Part shown: positions 45,047 through 53,509 of the stretch, piece after piece
How the letters are laid out: every line of letters starts with the position of its first letter
Numbering within the stretch: the first letter of the stretch is position 1
Assembly: GCF_040372045.1 (NCBI RefSeq)
Contig: NZ_BAABWH010000008.1
DNA from: Thalassolituus sp006212115
GTDB taxonomy: Bacteria; Pseudomonadota; Gammaproteobacteria; Pseudomonadales; Oceanobacteraceae
Direction: 5' to 3' (one strand)
Length of the DNA stretch: 64,000 bases
The notes under the pieces: model-generated
Seen by the model: only the letters and a program-made list of their open reading frames with translations
Told to the model about the DNA's origin: nothing
Database searches by the model: none
Translations under genes and position numbers: made by a program

Positions 45047-45925
45047 ATGACTCAATATAAGGGAATAATCCTTGCCGGTGGTTCGGGCACCCGTTTACAT
45101 CCAATCACTATGGGTGTCTCAAAGCAGTTACTACCTATTTATGATAAACCCATGATCTATTACCCTTTGTCGGTATTGATGCTATCGGGTATTCGTGATG
45201 TTTTGATTATTTCAACTCCTGAGGACATGCCTTCGTTTCAACGGCTCTTAGGAGACGGTAGTCAGTTTGGTATATCGATTTCGTATGCCGTACAGCCTTC
45301 ACCAGACGGCCTGGCACAAGCGTTTTTGATCGGTGAGGAGTTTCTTGGAAACAGCCCGGCTTCCCTCGTGCTTGGTGATAATATTTTTTATGGGCAGCAT
45401 TTCAGTAACAAGCTGAAAGCTGCAGTGGCTCGGGATGCTGGTGGTACAGTCTTCGGTTATCACGTAAGCGATCCCGAACGTTTTGGTGTGGTTGAGTTCG
45501 ATGACGATGGTAAAGCGCTCTCTATTGAGGAGAAACCTGCTAAACCTAAGTCGAACTATGCGGTTACTGGTCTGTACTTTTACGACAATCAAATTGTAGA
45601 TATAGCGAAAGCGGTTAAGCCATCCCCTCGCGGTGAGCTCGAAATTACAGATGTTAATAATGCTTATCTTGAGATGGGAAGTTTGAATGTAGAGGTGCTT
45701 GGTCGTGGGTTTGCTTGGCTGGACACGGGGACTCATGATTCTTTGATTGATGCCGGCACGTTTGTACAGACAATCGAACAGCGCCAGGGGCTCAAGGTTG
45801 CATGCCTGGAGGAAATCGCGTTTGACCAAGGCTGGATCACCGCAGATGAGCTGATTGCTCAAGGCGAAAGCCTCAAAAAGACCGGTTATGGTCAATATCT
45901 GCTTAAGCTTGCAGCGGAGGGTTAA
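45047..45925 (+). CDS. rfbA: Glucose-1-phosphate thymidylyltransferase
   Basis: 292-aa nucleotidyltransferase, first step of dTDP-L-rhamnose synthesis. GIILAGGSGTRLHPITMGVSKQLLPIYDKPMIYYPLS is the signature N-terminus; later LVLGDNIFYG, FGVVEFDDDG, SIEEKPAKPKSNYAVTGLYFYD and AWLDTGTHDSL. Length and motifs are those of RmlA. It is followed by rfbC after 3 bases. Confidence 0.97.
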   Translation: MTQYKGIILAGGSGTRLHPITMGVSKQLLPIYDKPMIYYPLSVLMLSGIRDVLIISTPEDMPSFQRLLGDGSQFGISISYAVQPSPDGLAQAFLIGEEFLGNSPASLVLGDNIFYGQHFSNKLKAAVARDAGGTVFGYHVSDPERFGVVEFDDDGKALSIEEKPAKPKSNYAVTGLYFYDNQIVDIAKAVKPSPRGELEITDVNNAYLEMGSLNVEVLGRGFAWLDTGTHDSLIDAGTFVQTIEQRQGLKVACLEEIAFDQGWITADELIAQGESLKKTGYGQYLLKLAAEG

Positions 45926-45928
45926 GTT

Positions 45929-46483
45929 ATGGAAGTAATTAAAACTTCTCTTCCGGGCGTTGTCATTATCGAACCGAAGGTCTTTGGTGACGAGCGAGGC
46001 TTTTTTCTTGAAACCTTTCAGGCAGATAGATACCGAGAGCTTGCTGGCATAGATCTACCGTTTGTTCAGGATAACCACTCGCGTTCAGCCAAAGGTGTCC
46101 TTCGCGGATTGCACTTTCAGAAAACTAAGCCTCAAGGCAAGCTCGTGAGAGTTGTTCGTGGCGAAGTCTTTGATGTTGCTGTTGATGTTCGAAGCGGTTC
46201 ACCGACCTTTGGGCAGTGGGAAGGCGTTGTTCTTAGCGAAGAGAATAAACGCCAATTCTGGGTGCCACCGGGTTTTGCACACGGCTTTGTTGTGTTATCG
46301 GATGTGGCGGATTTTGAGTATAAGTGCACTGACTATTATGATCCGAACGATGAAGGTAGCCTCGCTTGGAATGACCCTGATGTTGATATCACCTGGCCAT
46401 TGGATAAGTTAGACGTATCCCCGCAACTGTCTGCCAAAGATATGGAGGCGGGATCTCTAGCTTCATTAAGGAACCAAGGATGA
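45929..46483 (+). CDS. rfbC: dTDP-4-dehydrorhamnose 3,5-epimerase
   Basis: 184-aa cupin-type epimerase, third step of the rhamnose pathway. PKVFGDERGFFLETFQADRY, DNHSRSAKGVLRGLHFQ (catalytic His), GKLVRVVRGEVFDVAVDVR and WVPPGFAHGFVVLSD all match RmlC. The stop overlaps the rfbD start by 4 bases. Confidence 0.97.
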   Translation: MEVIKTSLPGVVIIEPKVFGDERGFFLETFQADRYRELAGIDLPFVQDNHSRSAKGVLRGLHFQKTKPQGKLVRVVRGEVFDVAVDVRSGSPTFGQWEGVVLSEENKRQFWVPPGFAHGFVVLSDVADFEYKCTDYYDPNDEGSLAWNDPDVDITWPLDKLDVSPQLSAKDMEAGSLASLRNQG

Positions 46484-47358
46484 AATGGCTAATTACCGGT
46501 TGTAATGGGCAGCTGGGCAGTTGTCTCCAGGATAAACTTAAACTCAGAGAGGGGGATGATTTCAGAGCTCTGGACTCTGATCTCCTCGACATCACTGATG
46601 AGTCAGCCGTGAAGGCTGAAATCACATCTTATAAGCCTGACGTGGTGATCAATGCTGCTGCTTATACTGCGGTGGATAAGGCTGAGTCTGAGGAAGAAAT
46701 TGCCACACGGGTGAACGCCCATGCTCCGGGTATTCTTGCTCGTGCCTGTGAAGAAGCAGGAATCTGGTTTGTTCACGTCTCTACGGACTACGTATTCGAT
46801 GGCAATGCTACGGTCGCATACCGAGAAGAGGACCCAGTCTCGCCATGTTCTGTGTATGGCAGCTCCAAGCTAAAAGGTGAAGACCTTGTTTCTGAAAGTT
46901 GTCGTAGGCACCTGATAGTCCGGACGGCATGGGTATTCAGTGAGTACGGTGGTAACTTCGTGAAAACCATGTTGCGGCTTGCACAGGAGCGCGATCGTCT
47001 CTCAGTTGTTGCAGATCAGTTTGGTTGTCCGACATACGCTGGGGATATTGCCGATTGTCTGCTTCGTCTTGTTCTCCTAGCCCAGAATGGCAAAACAGAA
47101 GCAGGTATCTATCACTTTTCTGGAGATCTCGCGGTAAGCTGGTGGAGCTTTACTCGTGAGATTCACGCCATGGCAGTAAGTAAGGGAATGTTGGATAAAG
47201 CACCTTTGCTCGAGGCGATCCCTACTAGTGCTTACCCCACAGCAGCTCAAAGGCCAGCGTTTTCCGTACTTGACTGTGCGAAGCTCGAAGCGATTGGAAT
47301 TCGTCCGTCTGATTGGCGTCGTGGCTTGAGTCATGTTTTGGACTGCGCGCGCAAGTGA
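46480..47358 (+). CDS. rfbD: dTDP-4-dehydrorhamnose reductase
   Basis: 292-aa NADPH-dependent reductase, last step to dTDP-L-rhamnose. MKWLITGCNGQLGSCLQDKL; VINAAAYTAVDKAE; STDYVFDGNA; the catalytic Y-x-x-x-K as YGSSKLKGE; VADQFGCPTYAGDIA; and RPAFSVLDCAKL near the end. The arrangement and length are standard for RmlD. Confidence 0.97.
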   Translation: MKWLITGCNGQLGSCLQDKLKLREGDDFRALDSDLLDITDESAVKAEITSYKPDVVINAAAYTAVDKAESEEEIATRVNAHAPGILARACEEAGIWFVHVSTDYVFDGNATVAYREEDPVSPCSVYGSSKLKGEDLVSESCRRHLIVRTAWVFSEYGGNFVKTMLRLAQERDRLSVVADQFGCPTYAGDIADCLLRLVLLAQNGKTEAGIYHFSGDLAVSWWSFTREIHAMAVSKGMLDKAPLLEAIPTSAYPTAAQRPAFSVLDCAKLEAIGIRPSDWRRGLSHVLDCARK

Positions 47359-47365
47359 GGGTTTT

Positions 47366-47824
47366 ATGTCTCGTAAACGAAAAATAATGGCAGTCGCCTC
47401 TGAAGGCGGCCACTGGATTCAATTGATGCGCCTCCGTCCTGCCTTCGAGGGAGCAGAAGTGGTCTATGTCTCTACGAATCCAGCCTTGGCTAAAGCATTT
47501 GGCTTGACTAATTTTCGTCTACTTCCTGACGCAAATCTCGATGAAAAGTTAAAGTTGGTCTGGGTGTTGATCAAAGCCTTGGTTCTTGTGATTAGGGAGC
47601 GGCCGACGCATGTTATAACCACCGGGGCTGCTCCCGGTTTCGCTGTAATGCTCTGTGGAAAAGTTACAGGTGCTAAAGTCATCTGGGTAGATAGCATTGC
47701 TAATGCTGAAGAGTTGTCTTCCGCTGGACGTAAGGCCGGTAGAGTTGCTGACCACTGGTTGACCCAGTGGGAGCATCTTACAGATAAATACCCAGGTCTC
47801 GAATGCAAAGGACGAGTCATATGA
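47366..47824 (+). CDS. Glycosyltransferase subunit, PssD/Cps14F/Alg14 type
   Basis: 152-aa membrane-associated half of a split GT28-type enzyme. KIMAVASEGGHWIQLMRL is the family N-terminus, then a hydrophobic anchor (LVWVLIKALVLVIRE), HVITTGAAPGFAVML and VIWVDSIANAEELSSAGR. It provides the acceptor side and recruits the catalytic PssE/Alg13-like partner encoded next. ATG 47366, with GAGGG ahead, is preferred to the longer frame that overlaps rfbD. Its stop overlaps the partner's start (ATGA). Confidence 0.88.
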   Translation: MSRKRKIMAVASEGGHWIQLMRLRPAFEGAEVVYVSTNPALAKAFGLTNFRLLPDANLDEKLKLVWVLIKALVLVIRERPTHVITTGAAPGFAVMLCGKVTGAKVIWVDSIANAEELSSAGRKAGRVADHWLTQWEHLTDKYPGLECKGRVI

Positions 47825-48300
47825 TCTATGTGACCGTTGGAACCCAGTTACCTTTTGCCAGGTTGATCAAGGCCGTGAACGATATTGCGGCAGAAAAGGG
47901 ACTTGATGTATTTGCGCAAGTCGGCCCCGACAAAAGCCATTACCATGCGATTAAAACGGCCGACTTTGTGGGGCCGGAGGATGCGAATAGACTTATACAT
48001 GAAGCTGACTTGGTAATTGCTCATGCGGGAATGGGGACCATTATCAGTGCATCGCAATTAGGTAAGCCTCTAATTATTATGCCAAGACAGTTTCATTACG
48101 GCGAGCATCGTAATGATCACCAGCTGGCTACCGCCAATAGATTCAGAGACTTTCCTAATATTACAGTGGTTGAAGACAAGAGAAGTTTATCAGAGGCTAT
48201 GGATAGTAGACTTGAACAAGCTGATGGTCCGCCATTGGGCGTAGTTCCCGAATATGCGCCTGACTCGTTTATTGCTGAATTGAAAAAGTTGTTGGTGTGA
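47821..48300 (+). CDS. Glycosyltransferase subunit, PssE/Cps14G/Alg13 type
   Basis: 159-aa catalytic partner of the PssD-like protein; it carries the C-terminal GT28 domain. MIYVTVGTQLPFARLIKAV; ADLVIAHAGMGTIISASQLGKPLIIMPR (the nucleotide-sugar motif) and HYGEHRNDHQLATANRF. Together they make one glycosyltransferase, sugar unknown (glucuronate, galactose and GlcNAc donors are known in the family). The start at ATG 47821 overlaps the previous stop; its own stop overlaps the next gene by 4 bases. Confidence 0.9.
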   Translation: MIYVTVGTQLPFARLIKAVNDIAAEKGLDVFAQVGPDKSHYHAIKTADFVGPEDANRLIHEADLVIAHAGMGTIISASQLGKPLIIMPRQFHYGEHRNDHQLATANRFRDFPNITVVEDKRSLSEAMDSRLEQADGPPLGVVPEYAPDSFIAELKKLLV

Positions 48301-49211
48301 GTCGTTCTGGAGTGGTAGCACGGAGAATAGACCTGGAGTTGGTGAGAGTTCTGGCGTGTTTAGGGATCGTCTACTTTCACTCAGGTGTGCTTGCGGGCGT
48401 ATCGAGTAATCTAGCCTATTCAGGTCTTGCCTATTTCATCCTGATTACTATCTTTTTTGTTAACCGGAATAAGACGGCTTTTTCTGCTGCTAAGGCGGTA
48501 GCTCGCAAAGTATGGCCTTCGTTTGTATTCTGGTCTGCTGTGTATATCGTCTTGGGAGTTGTTATTGCTCGCAAGGATCTGCAATCGTATCTGAGCCTCA
48601 CGACACTAGTTACTGGCGGCAGTATTCACCTATGGTATCTACCCTTCATCGTACTGGCTGTCGCTGCTGCGACTGCAGCAGCAAGACTGATGCAACCAAG
48701 AGTATTGTTCGTTGTTACTGTTGTTGGTTATTTCGGATGGCTGGTATCTAGCATTGTCTGGCGTGATTGGATCGAAGGTTATCCGCTTCCATTACCTCAG
48801 TACTTTCATGGGGCGGGAGCGGTGTTACTTGCGTTATTGCTGATGTCTGGGGCTGGACTTGTACGTTACCTTTGTCTCTTTGCTTCTCTGGTTTTATGCC
48901 TGCTAGTGACAATAGAAGGAGAGCCAGGTGTTGGAGTTGTTTATAGTGTCATGACTCTCATGGGGCTCCTGGTTGTTCGCAAGCGGGATCTCATGCCTGA
49001 ACTTACTCAACTGCGTCCTGCTGTAATTGCATTATCATCGCTGACGTTTGGTATTTATCTAGTGCACCCACTTTTCTTATCGGTTGCTAGTAGGTTGGGG
49101 CTTGGAGATATGTCATTAATGCCATTTGTCGCCTTTATTGGATCGGCGGTATTTGTGCAGGTTTTTTTGTTGCTTATGCCGATTGCCACGCACAGGTTGG
49201 TAAAGGCCTGA
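48297..49211 (+). CDS. Acyltransferase family 3 membrane protein, shorter form
   Basis: 304-aa protein with about nine hydrophobic segments. RRIDLELVRVLACLGIVYFHSGV shows the R-x-L-A-x-x-x-V-x-x-H start of the acyltransferase 3 family (catalytic His), and LTFGIYLVHPLFLSV is the family's near-C-terminal mark. It is shorter than the two OafA-like genes at 13502 and 40335. GTG 48297 overlaps the PssE-like stop. Expected to O-acylate the region II glycan. Confidence 0.82.
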   Translation: MSRSGVVARRIDLELVRVLACLGIVYFHSGVLAGVSSNLAYSGLAYFILITIFFVNRNKTAFSAAKAVARKVWPSFVFWSAVYIVLGVVIARKDLQSYLSLTTLVTGGSIHLWYLPFIVLAVAAATAAARLMQPRVLFVVTVVGYFGWLVSSIVWRDWIEGYPLPLPQYFHGAGAVLLALLLMSGAGLVRYLCLFASLVLCLLVTIEGEPGVGVVYSVMTLMGLLVVRKRDLMPELTQLRPAVIALSSLTFGIYLVHPLFLSVASRLGLGDMSLMPFVAFIGSAVFVQVFLLLMPIATHRLVKA

Positions 49212-49513
49212 AGGGAAAATGATGAGGTGGTTACCGCAAAGGTGATAATCTAATGCTTTAGCATGAGATTTGCACTCGCCGGTGAGCAAATGTGACAGTG
49301 ATGGCGTGGACATATCATTAGTACACAATGATAATCTGCCTGAATGATGAGTTCGGTTCTTTGCCACTGTCGCAGTACAAATGATATTCGGCCGTTAACA
49401 TTACGGTTGACAGGGAAGACTTCAGGCGGAGTTCGCGTTTGAAAAGAACAGCATGGCCGAAAAGGCTGGTGCTACTGAAAAGTTTTATTCTGTACGAAAA
49501 AGGATCAGATTTG
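49212..49513. promoter_or_regulatory. Intergenic region with dyad and repeated octamer before wza (second copy)
   Basis: About 300 bases without a gene. A dyad ATTTGC...GCAAAT at 49268-49291 encloses a near-palindromic CTCGCCGGTGAG. TGATAATCT occurs twice as a direct repeat at 49243-49251 and 49329-49337, 86 bases apart. A small ATGCTTTAGCAT hairpin lies at 49252-49263. These look like regulatory sites for the export genes, but no promoter could be fixed; a TTGACA near 49409 has no matching -10. Confidence 0.4.
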
Positions 49514-50053
49514 ATGTTGAGGTTTTTGTTGGTGCTTTGCCTTTCCGCTGCGAACGCGGTACAGGCAGATGGTGTGGACAGTTACAAACTTGGTGCAGGA
49601 GACTTCATTTCGATATCAGTCTATGGCGAAGACGATTTGAGCATTGATGTTCGCATTGGTTCTTCTGGCTCTATTTCGTACCCATTGCTCGGCGATGTTT
49701 GGGTGCTAGGGCTGACAACGAAACAGCTCGAGACGAAATTAGTTAATGGATTGAAGGGGCCTTTCCTGATAGATCCTAGTGTGACTGTGAGTATGCTTGA
49801 ATACCGGCCATTTTATGTAAATGGCGAGGTCAAACGCCCTGGCAGTTACGCCTTCCACCCTGGTCTCACTGTTGATCGTGCAATATCTATCGCGGGTGGT
49901 TTCACGGAGCGCGCTTCGAAAAACAAAATCTTCGTCGAACGCAGTTCCAGCAGCACTACTGGATCATTTGACGAACAGGACAAAAATTCGGTGTCTTTGA
50001 AAGATACTGTGATGCCTGGTGACGTTCTCACTATCGAACAAAGCTTCTTCTGA
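49514..50053 (+). CDS. Polysaccharide export protein Wza/VpsN-like, second copy
   Basis: 179-aa secreted protein, close paralogue of the gene at 23918. Signal peptide (MLRFLLVLCLSAANAVQA), PES domain (YKLGAGDFISISVYGEDDLS, SGSISYPLLGDVWVLGLT), SLBB part (RPFYVNGEVKRPGSYAFHPG, RAISIAGGFTERASKNK). Like the first copy it lacks a lipobox and the transmembrane C-terminal helix. Start ATG 49514 is chosen for the signal peptide; the frame runs 25 codons further up. The Wzc-like gene follows after 19 bases. No barrel gene precedes it, so it may share the one in region I. Confidence 0.87.
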   Translation: MLRFLLVLCLSAANAVQADGVDSYKLGAGDFISISVYGEDDLSIDVRIGSSGSISYPLLGDVWVLGLTTKQLETKLVNGLKGPFLIDPSVTVSMLEYRPFYVNGEVKRPGSYAFHPGLTVDRAISIAGGFTERASKNKIFVERSSSSTTGSFDEQDKNSVSLKDTVMPGDVLTIEQSFF

Positions 50054-50072
50054 CTTTTAGGGAAAATGAGTT

Positions 50073-52283
50073 ATGAGTATTAATCAGGGGCCAAATCCGT
50101 TCTCAATGAACGATGAATCACAGCCTATAGATTTTTCACGATACCTAGGGTTAGTTCGACGCTATTGGGTTCGGATTGTTGGTTTTGCACTTGCAGTCGC
50201 TGTTATTGCAGCATTAGGTGCCTTATCTTTGATCTCCAAATATCAGGCAACTGCAACCTTACTTATTGAAGAGCAGGGTGCACAGGTAATTCAGATTCAG
50301 GAAGTTTACGGTATACCCGGTAACTCCAGAAACTACTTATCTACCCAGTTTGAAATACTGAAATCCAGAGAACTTGCGCGGCGGGTAGTAGAAGAACTTA
50401 ACCTGGTAGAAAGCTCTGAGTTCAACCCGTTTCATCCACAGAATACCGAGAATTTTTCTATCCGACGTTATTTGCGCGAGCAGATTTTTGGAAAAGGCCC
50501 GGAGCCAGACGAAGAGTTTATTCTGGATAAAACTATCGATCGGTTCTGGTCTGCGGTAAATGTATCTCCCGTGCCCGGAACTCAGTTGGTGAAGATCACG
50601 GTGACGAGTGTTACTGGTGATGTTGCCAAACGCGCAGCTAACCGACTGGCTGAAGGCTTTATCGAGAGCCAGTTAGAGGCCAAGATAGGCCTGACCCAGC
50701 AAGCAGCGGGTTGGCTTACTGAACGCCTAACAGATCTTAAAGATAAATTAGAAGTGTCGGAACGTAAGCTCCAAACTTATCGTGATGAGAATAACCTCGT
50801 CGATGTTTCTGGTGTAGGTACAGTCGTTTCAAGAGAGATCGACAACGCTTCAGCTCAGTTAGGGCAAGCCAGAGCTAAGCGTGTGGAACTTGAGTCTACA
50901 TACCGCCAGCTCAAGAAATTCGGCACTTACACGTACGACAACTTATCTTCCATTCCTACAATTCTTAACAACCAAGTCATTGGGTCGTTAAAGAGTCAGG
51001 AAACTCGAGCAGAACTCTCCGTATCTGAGCTTGGTAAGAGGTATGGGCCACGTCACCCGAAAATGGTAGCAGCTCAGTCTGACTTAGACGCAGTGCGTGC
51101 CTCTCTATTGACGCAGATGAAACGGGTTGCCTCTACTATTGAGTCTGACTATTTAGCTGCATTGAATAAAGAGCGTACTCTTGAGAATACACTTTCAAAT
51201 GCCAGAGACAGTGCACGTGAGATTAACCGTAAGGAGTTTACGCTCAAAGAAATTGAACGTGAGGTTGAAACAAACCGGGCGTTGTACACCACATTCTATG
51301 AGCGTATGAGTGAAACCTCTGCTACCGGTGACCTTCAGACAGCTAACGCTCGGGTGATTGATCCAGCTGTTCGACCGGATAGACCAACCTCGCCGAATAG
51401 AAAGCTAATCGTTTTGGTGGCTTTCCTTGCGGGCATAGCATTCGGCATAGGTGTTATTCTGTTGCGTGATTTTCTCGACTCTAAGATCAAGAATGCTGAA
51501 GACGTTGATCGTAAGCTCAAAGCGCCAATGCTCGCTTTGTTGCCTCTTGTAAAACTAGGTAAAAAGTCTGCTGAAGAGGCTGAAGCGCGTGCTGCGCGAG
51601 CCTTCAGTGATGAGGAGCAGATAGGCTTTGCCGAATCAGTACGTACTTTGCGTACCAGTATTTCGTTAGCCGGATTGGAACACCCCTCTCAGGTCATTTT
51701 GATGACATCATCTACGCCGGGTGAAGGGAAAACGACGACCGCATGCAATATTGCGGAAGCGTTTGGCCAGCTTGAGAAAGTTTTGCTAATCGATGCAGAT
51801 ATGCGTCGCCCAACAATGGCTAAGAAGCTGGGGCTTGAGCCAGGCAAGCCTGGTTTGTCAAATGCCGTTGCATATCCTGAAACACTCGAGGATTGTATTC
51901 AGTCTGTTGAAGGCTTAAATATCGATGTGATGGCTGCAGGCCCTATTCCGCCCAATCCCCTTGAATTGCTAGCATCCAAGAAGTTTCGGGATATTCTAGA
52001 GACACTTCGCGGTCAATATCAGCGGATTATTATTGACTCGGCACCAGTACTGGCCGTGAGTGATGCACTGTATTTATCGACAGTGACGGATGGTGTCGTG
52101 TATGTAGTGAAGGCTGACGACACCCGAGATAAGCTTGCGATTGGTGGGCTCGATCGTCTACGTGGTAGCAATGCCAGAATTATGGGTGTGGTACTGAATC
52201 AGGTAGATGTAGAGAAAGAAGCCAAGTACGGTGGTTCGTATGCTGGGTACTACGATACATATGGATATAGTACCCAGAGCTAA
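50073..52283 (+). CDS. Polysaccharide co-polymerase / tyrosine autokinase Wzc-like, second copy
   Basis: 736-aa paralogue of the protein at 24492. Wzz domain between membrane helices near residues 30-55 and ~450-470, periplasmic coiled coils, then the BY-kinase: Walker A SSTPGEGKTTTACNIAEAFG, Walker A' LLIDADMRRPTMAKK, Walker B RIIIDSAP. The tail is Tyr-rich (YGGSYAGYYDTYGYSTQ). It regulates length and export of the region II polymer. Conserved blocks such as GLSNAVAYPE and PPNPLELL are nearly the same in both copies, indicating duplication. Confidence 0.93.
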   Translation: MSINQGPNPFSMNDESQPIDFSRYLGLVRRYWVRIVGFALAVAVIAALGALSLISKYQATATLLIEEQGAQVIQIQEVYGIPGNSRNYLSTQFEILKSRELARRVVEELNLVESSEFNPFHPQNTENFSIRRYLREQIFGKGPEPDEEFILDKTIDRFWSAVNVSPVPGTQLVKITVTSVTGDVAKRAANRLAEGFIESQLEAKIGLTQQAAGWLTERLTDLKDKLEVSERKLQTYRDENNLVDVSGVGTVVSREIDNASAQLGQARAKRVELESTYRQLKKFGTYTYDNLSSIPTILNNQVIGSLKSQETRAELSVSELGKRYGPRHPKMVAAQSDLDAVRASLLTQMKRVASTIESDYLAALNKERTLENTLSNARDSAREINRKEFTLKEIEREVETNRALYTTFYERMSETSATGDLQTANARVIDPAVRPDRPTSPNRKLIVLVAFLAGIAFGIGVILLRDFLDSKIKNAEDVDRKLKAPMLALLPLVKLGKKSAEEAEARAARAFSDEEQIGFAESVRTLRTSISLAGLEHPSQVILMTSSTPGEGKTTTACNIAEAFGQLEKVLLIDADMRRPTMAKKLGLEPGKPGLSNAVAYPETLEDCIQSVEGLNIDVMAAGPIPPNPLELLASKKFRDILETLRGQYQRIIIDSAPVLAVSDALYLSTVTDGVVYVVKADDTRDKLAIGGLDRLRGSNARIMGVVLNQVDVEKEAKYGGSYAGYYDTYGYSTQS

Positions 52284-52295
52284 GGGCTACCTTAG

Positions 52296-52943
52296 ATGCG
52301 TGATGAGCAGATAACACCAGTACGCTTGTGGTTTAAGAAGTGTAGTTGGTTAATTGTGCTTGGGTTTTCATTCATTGGTGTATATCTCAGCCTATCTTTT
52401 CTGTTTATTGGAATAGGTAGGGCACTTCCTGCAAATAGCCTCGACAATCCAGTTTTGGATATGATCATTACTGTCGCGCCTTTCAATCTTAAGGCGCGCG
52501 AGGCAAAAGCGTCGTGGTTGAGAGAGTACGCTATGACATTGGAGCCAGAGGACCGGGTAGAACCAATGCAGGGAGTGATCTCGTTATTGGAACCAGCCAC
52601 TCAGTGGAGGCCGAAATGGCCGTACTACCACTTGGCTTTACTGGATGCAGAATACCTCATTGATAGCCCGCCGGAAGTAGTACAAGCTCGATATGACATC
52701 CTGTTAGACCTTGCTCCTAACGAGCGCGGCTTAGATAGCTATATGATCGAAGTCGCGCTTCGTTCCTGGAGAAAATTACGACCCGATCAGAAGGAGCTTA
52801 TAGTATCAAAGCTCACCCGCTCCAAGTCTTATATTCTTGATCCTCTTCTATGGGTTATTGAAGAAGAAACTTCAGTTCACCCCGAGCTTTGCCACGATTT
52901 GCCTCAGCCGATAGTTCAACCTTATTGTCCTGTCAGAGGTTAA
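52296..52943 (+). CDS. VpsP-like membrane-anchored protein, second copy
   Basis: 215-aa paralogue of the protein at 26666. One N-terminal membrane helix (WLIVLGFSFIGVYLSLSFLFIG), then a helical domain with RPKWPYYHLALLDAEYLI, VQARYDILLDLAPNERGLDSY and SWRKLRPDQKELI, and again two Cys near the end (LCHDLPQPIVQPYC). The same place behind Wzc as in region I. Function unknown; the repeated linkage argues for a tie to the Wza-Wzc machine. Confidence 0.72.
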   Translation: MRDEQITPVRLWFKKCSWLIVLGFSFIGVYLSLSFLFIGIGRALPANSLDNPVLDMIITVAPFNLKAREAKASWLREYAMTLEPEDRVEPMQGVISLLEPATQWRPKWPYYHLALLDAEYLIDSPPEVVQARYDILLDLAPNERGLDSYMIEVALRSWRKLRPDQKELIVSKLTRSKSYILDPLLWVIEEETSVHPELCHDLPQPIVQPYCPVRG

Positions 52944-53509
52944 CGCTCTGTCGGAACCATTCGGGTTCTACCCGAAGATAGCTTTTGTACGGAAATACTG
53001 ATTACGTCATTAGTTTAGAGCTGACAGCTGATTGACCAGCTTAGTCATAGTTGTAGTCGTTACGTGAATCGAGCGTCGGTGACTCGTACATATTGGTCTT
53101 TGTACGTCTTCGAAGTTAGTACGCTGAGGCATTTTAAAACTCTCTCGCAGCGGCTGAGAATCAAGTGGTAAAAGTCTAGAAAACAACTCTGAAACTTGCA
53201 GTTACATGCGAATACAATATCCTATATGTGTAGCTATAAATTCAGTGAAATTATTCGAAATTAATATGTGAGGTTAATCACAATAATTTATATTTGAGAA
53301 GGTAATTTCACGTTAAATTAGCATCTTATTTTGTAATTTGCTTACTTTAAGTTGTTGATTTTTGGTGGGTTTTTTATTGTCGGTAACATAAGGACTAACT
53401 GGGTTACACAACATAATAAAATTGAGTTGTGATGCACTTCCGGCAAATTGGATGGCTGTTGGTATTATCAAATTACTTTGAAAAACAGCCCGCCCCCTCC
53501 GGAGGTTAT
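52944..53509. other. AT-rich intergenic region before the beta-helix protein
   Basis: About 565 bases with no credible gene. The part from ~53200 to 53430 is strongly AT-rich. An inverted repeat CACAAC (53407-53412) / GTTGTG (53426-53431) lies ~80 bases before the start codon. The region likely contains the promoter of the beta-helix gene, which would therefore be separately controlled from the export operon, but no single promoter could be chosen. Confidence 0.4.

Noticed and set aside
45299..45895. 198-aa open frame on the minus strand
   Set aside because: Antisense to rfbA; product has no coherent features and rfbA is certain.
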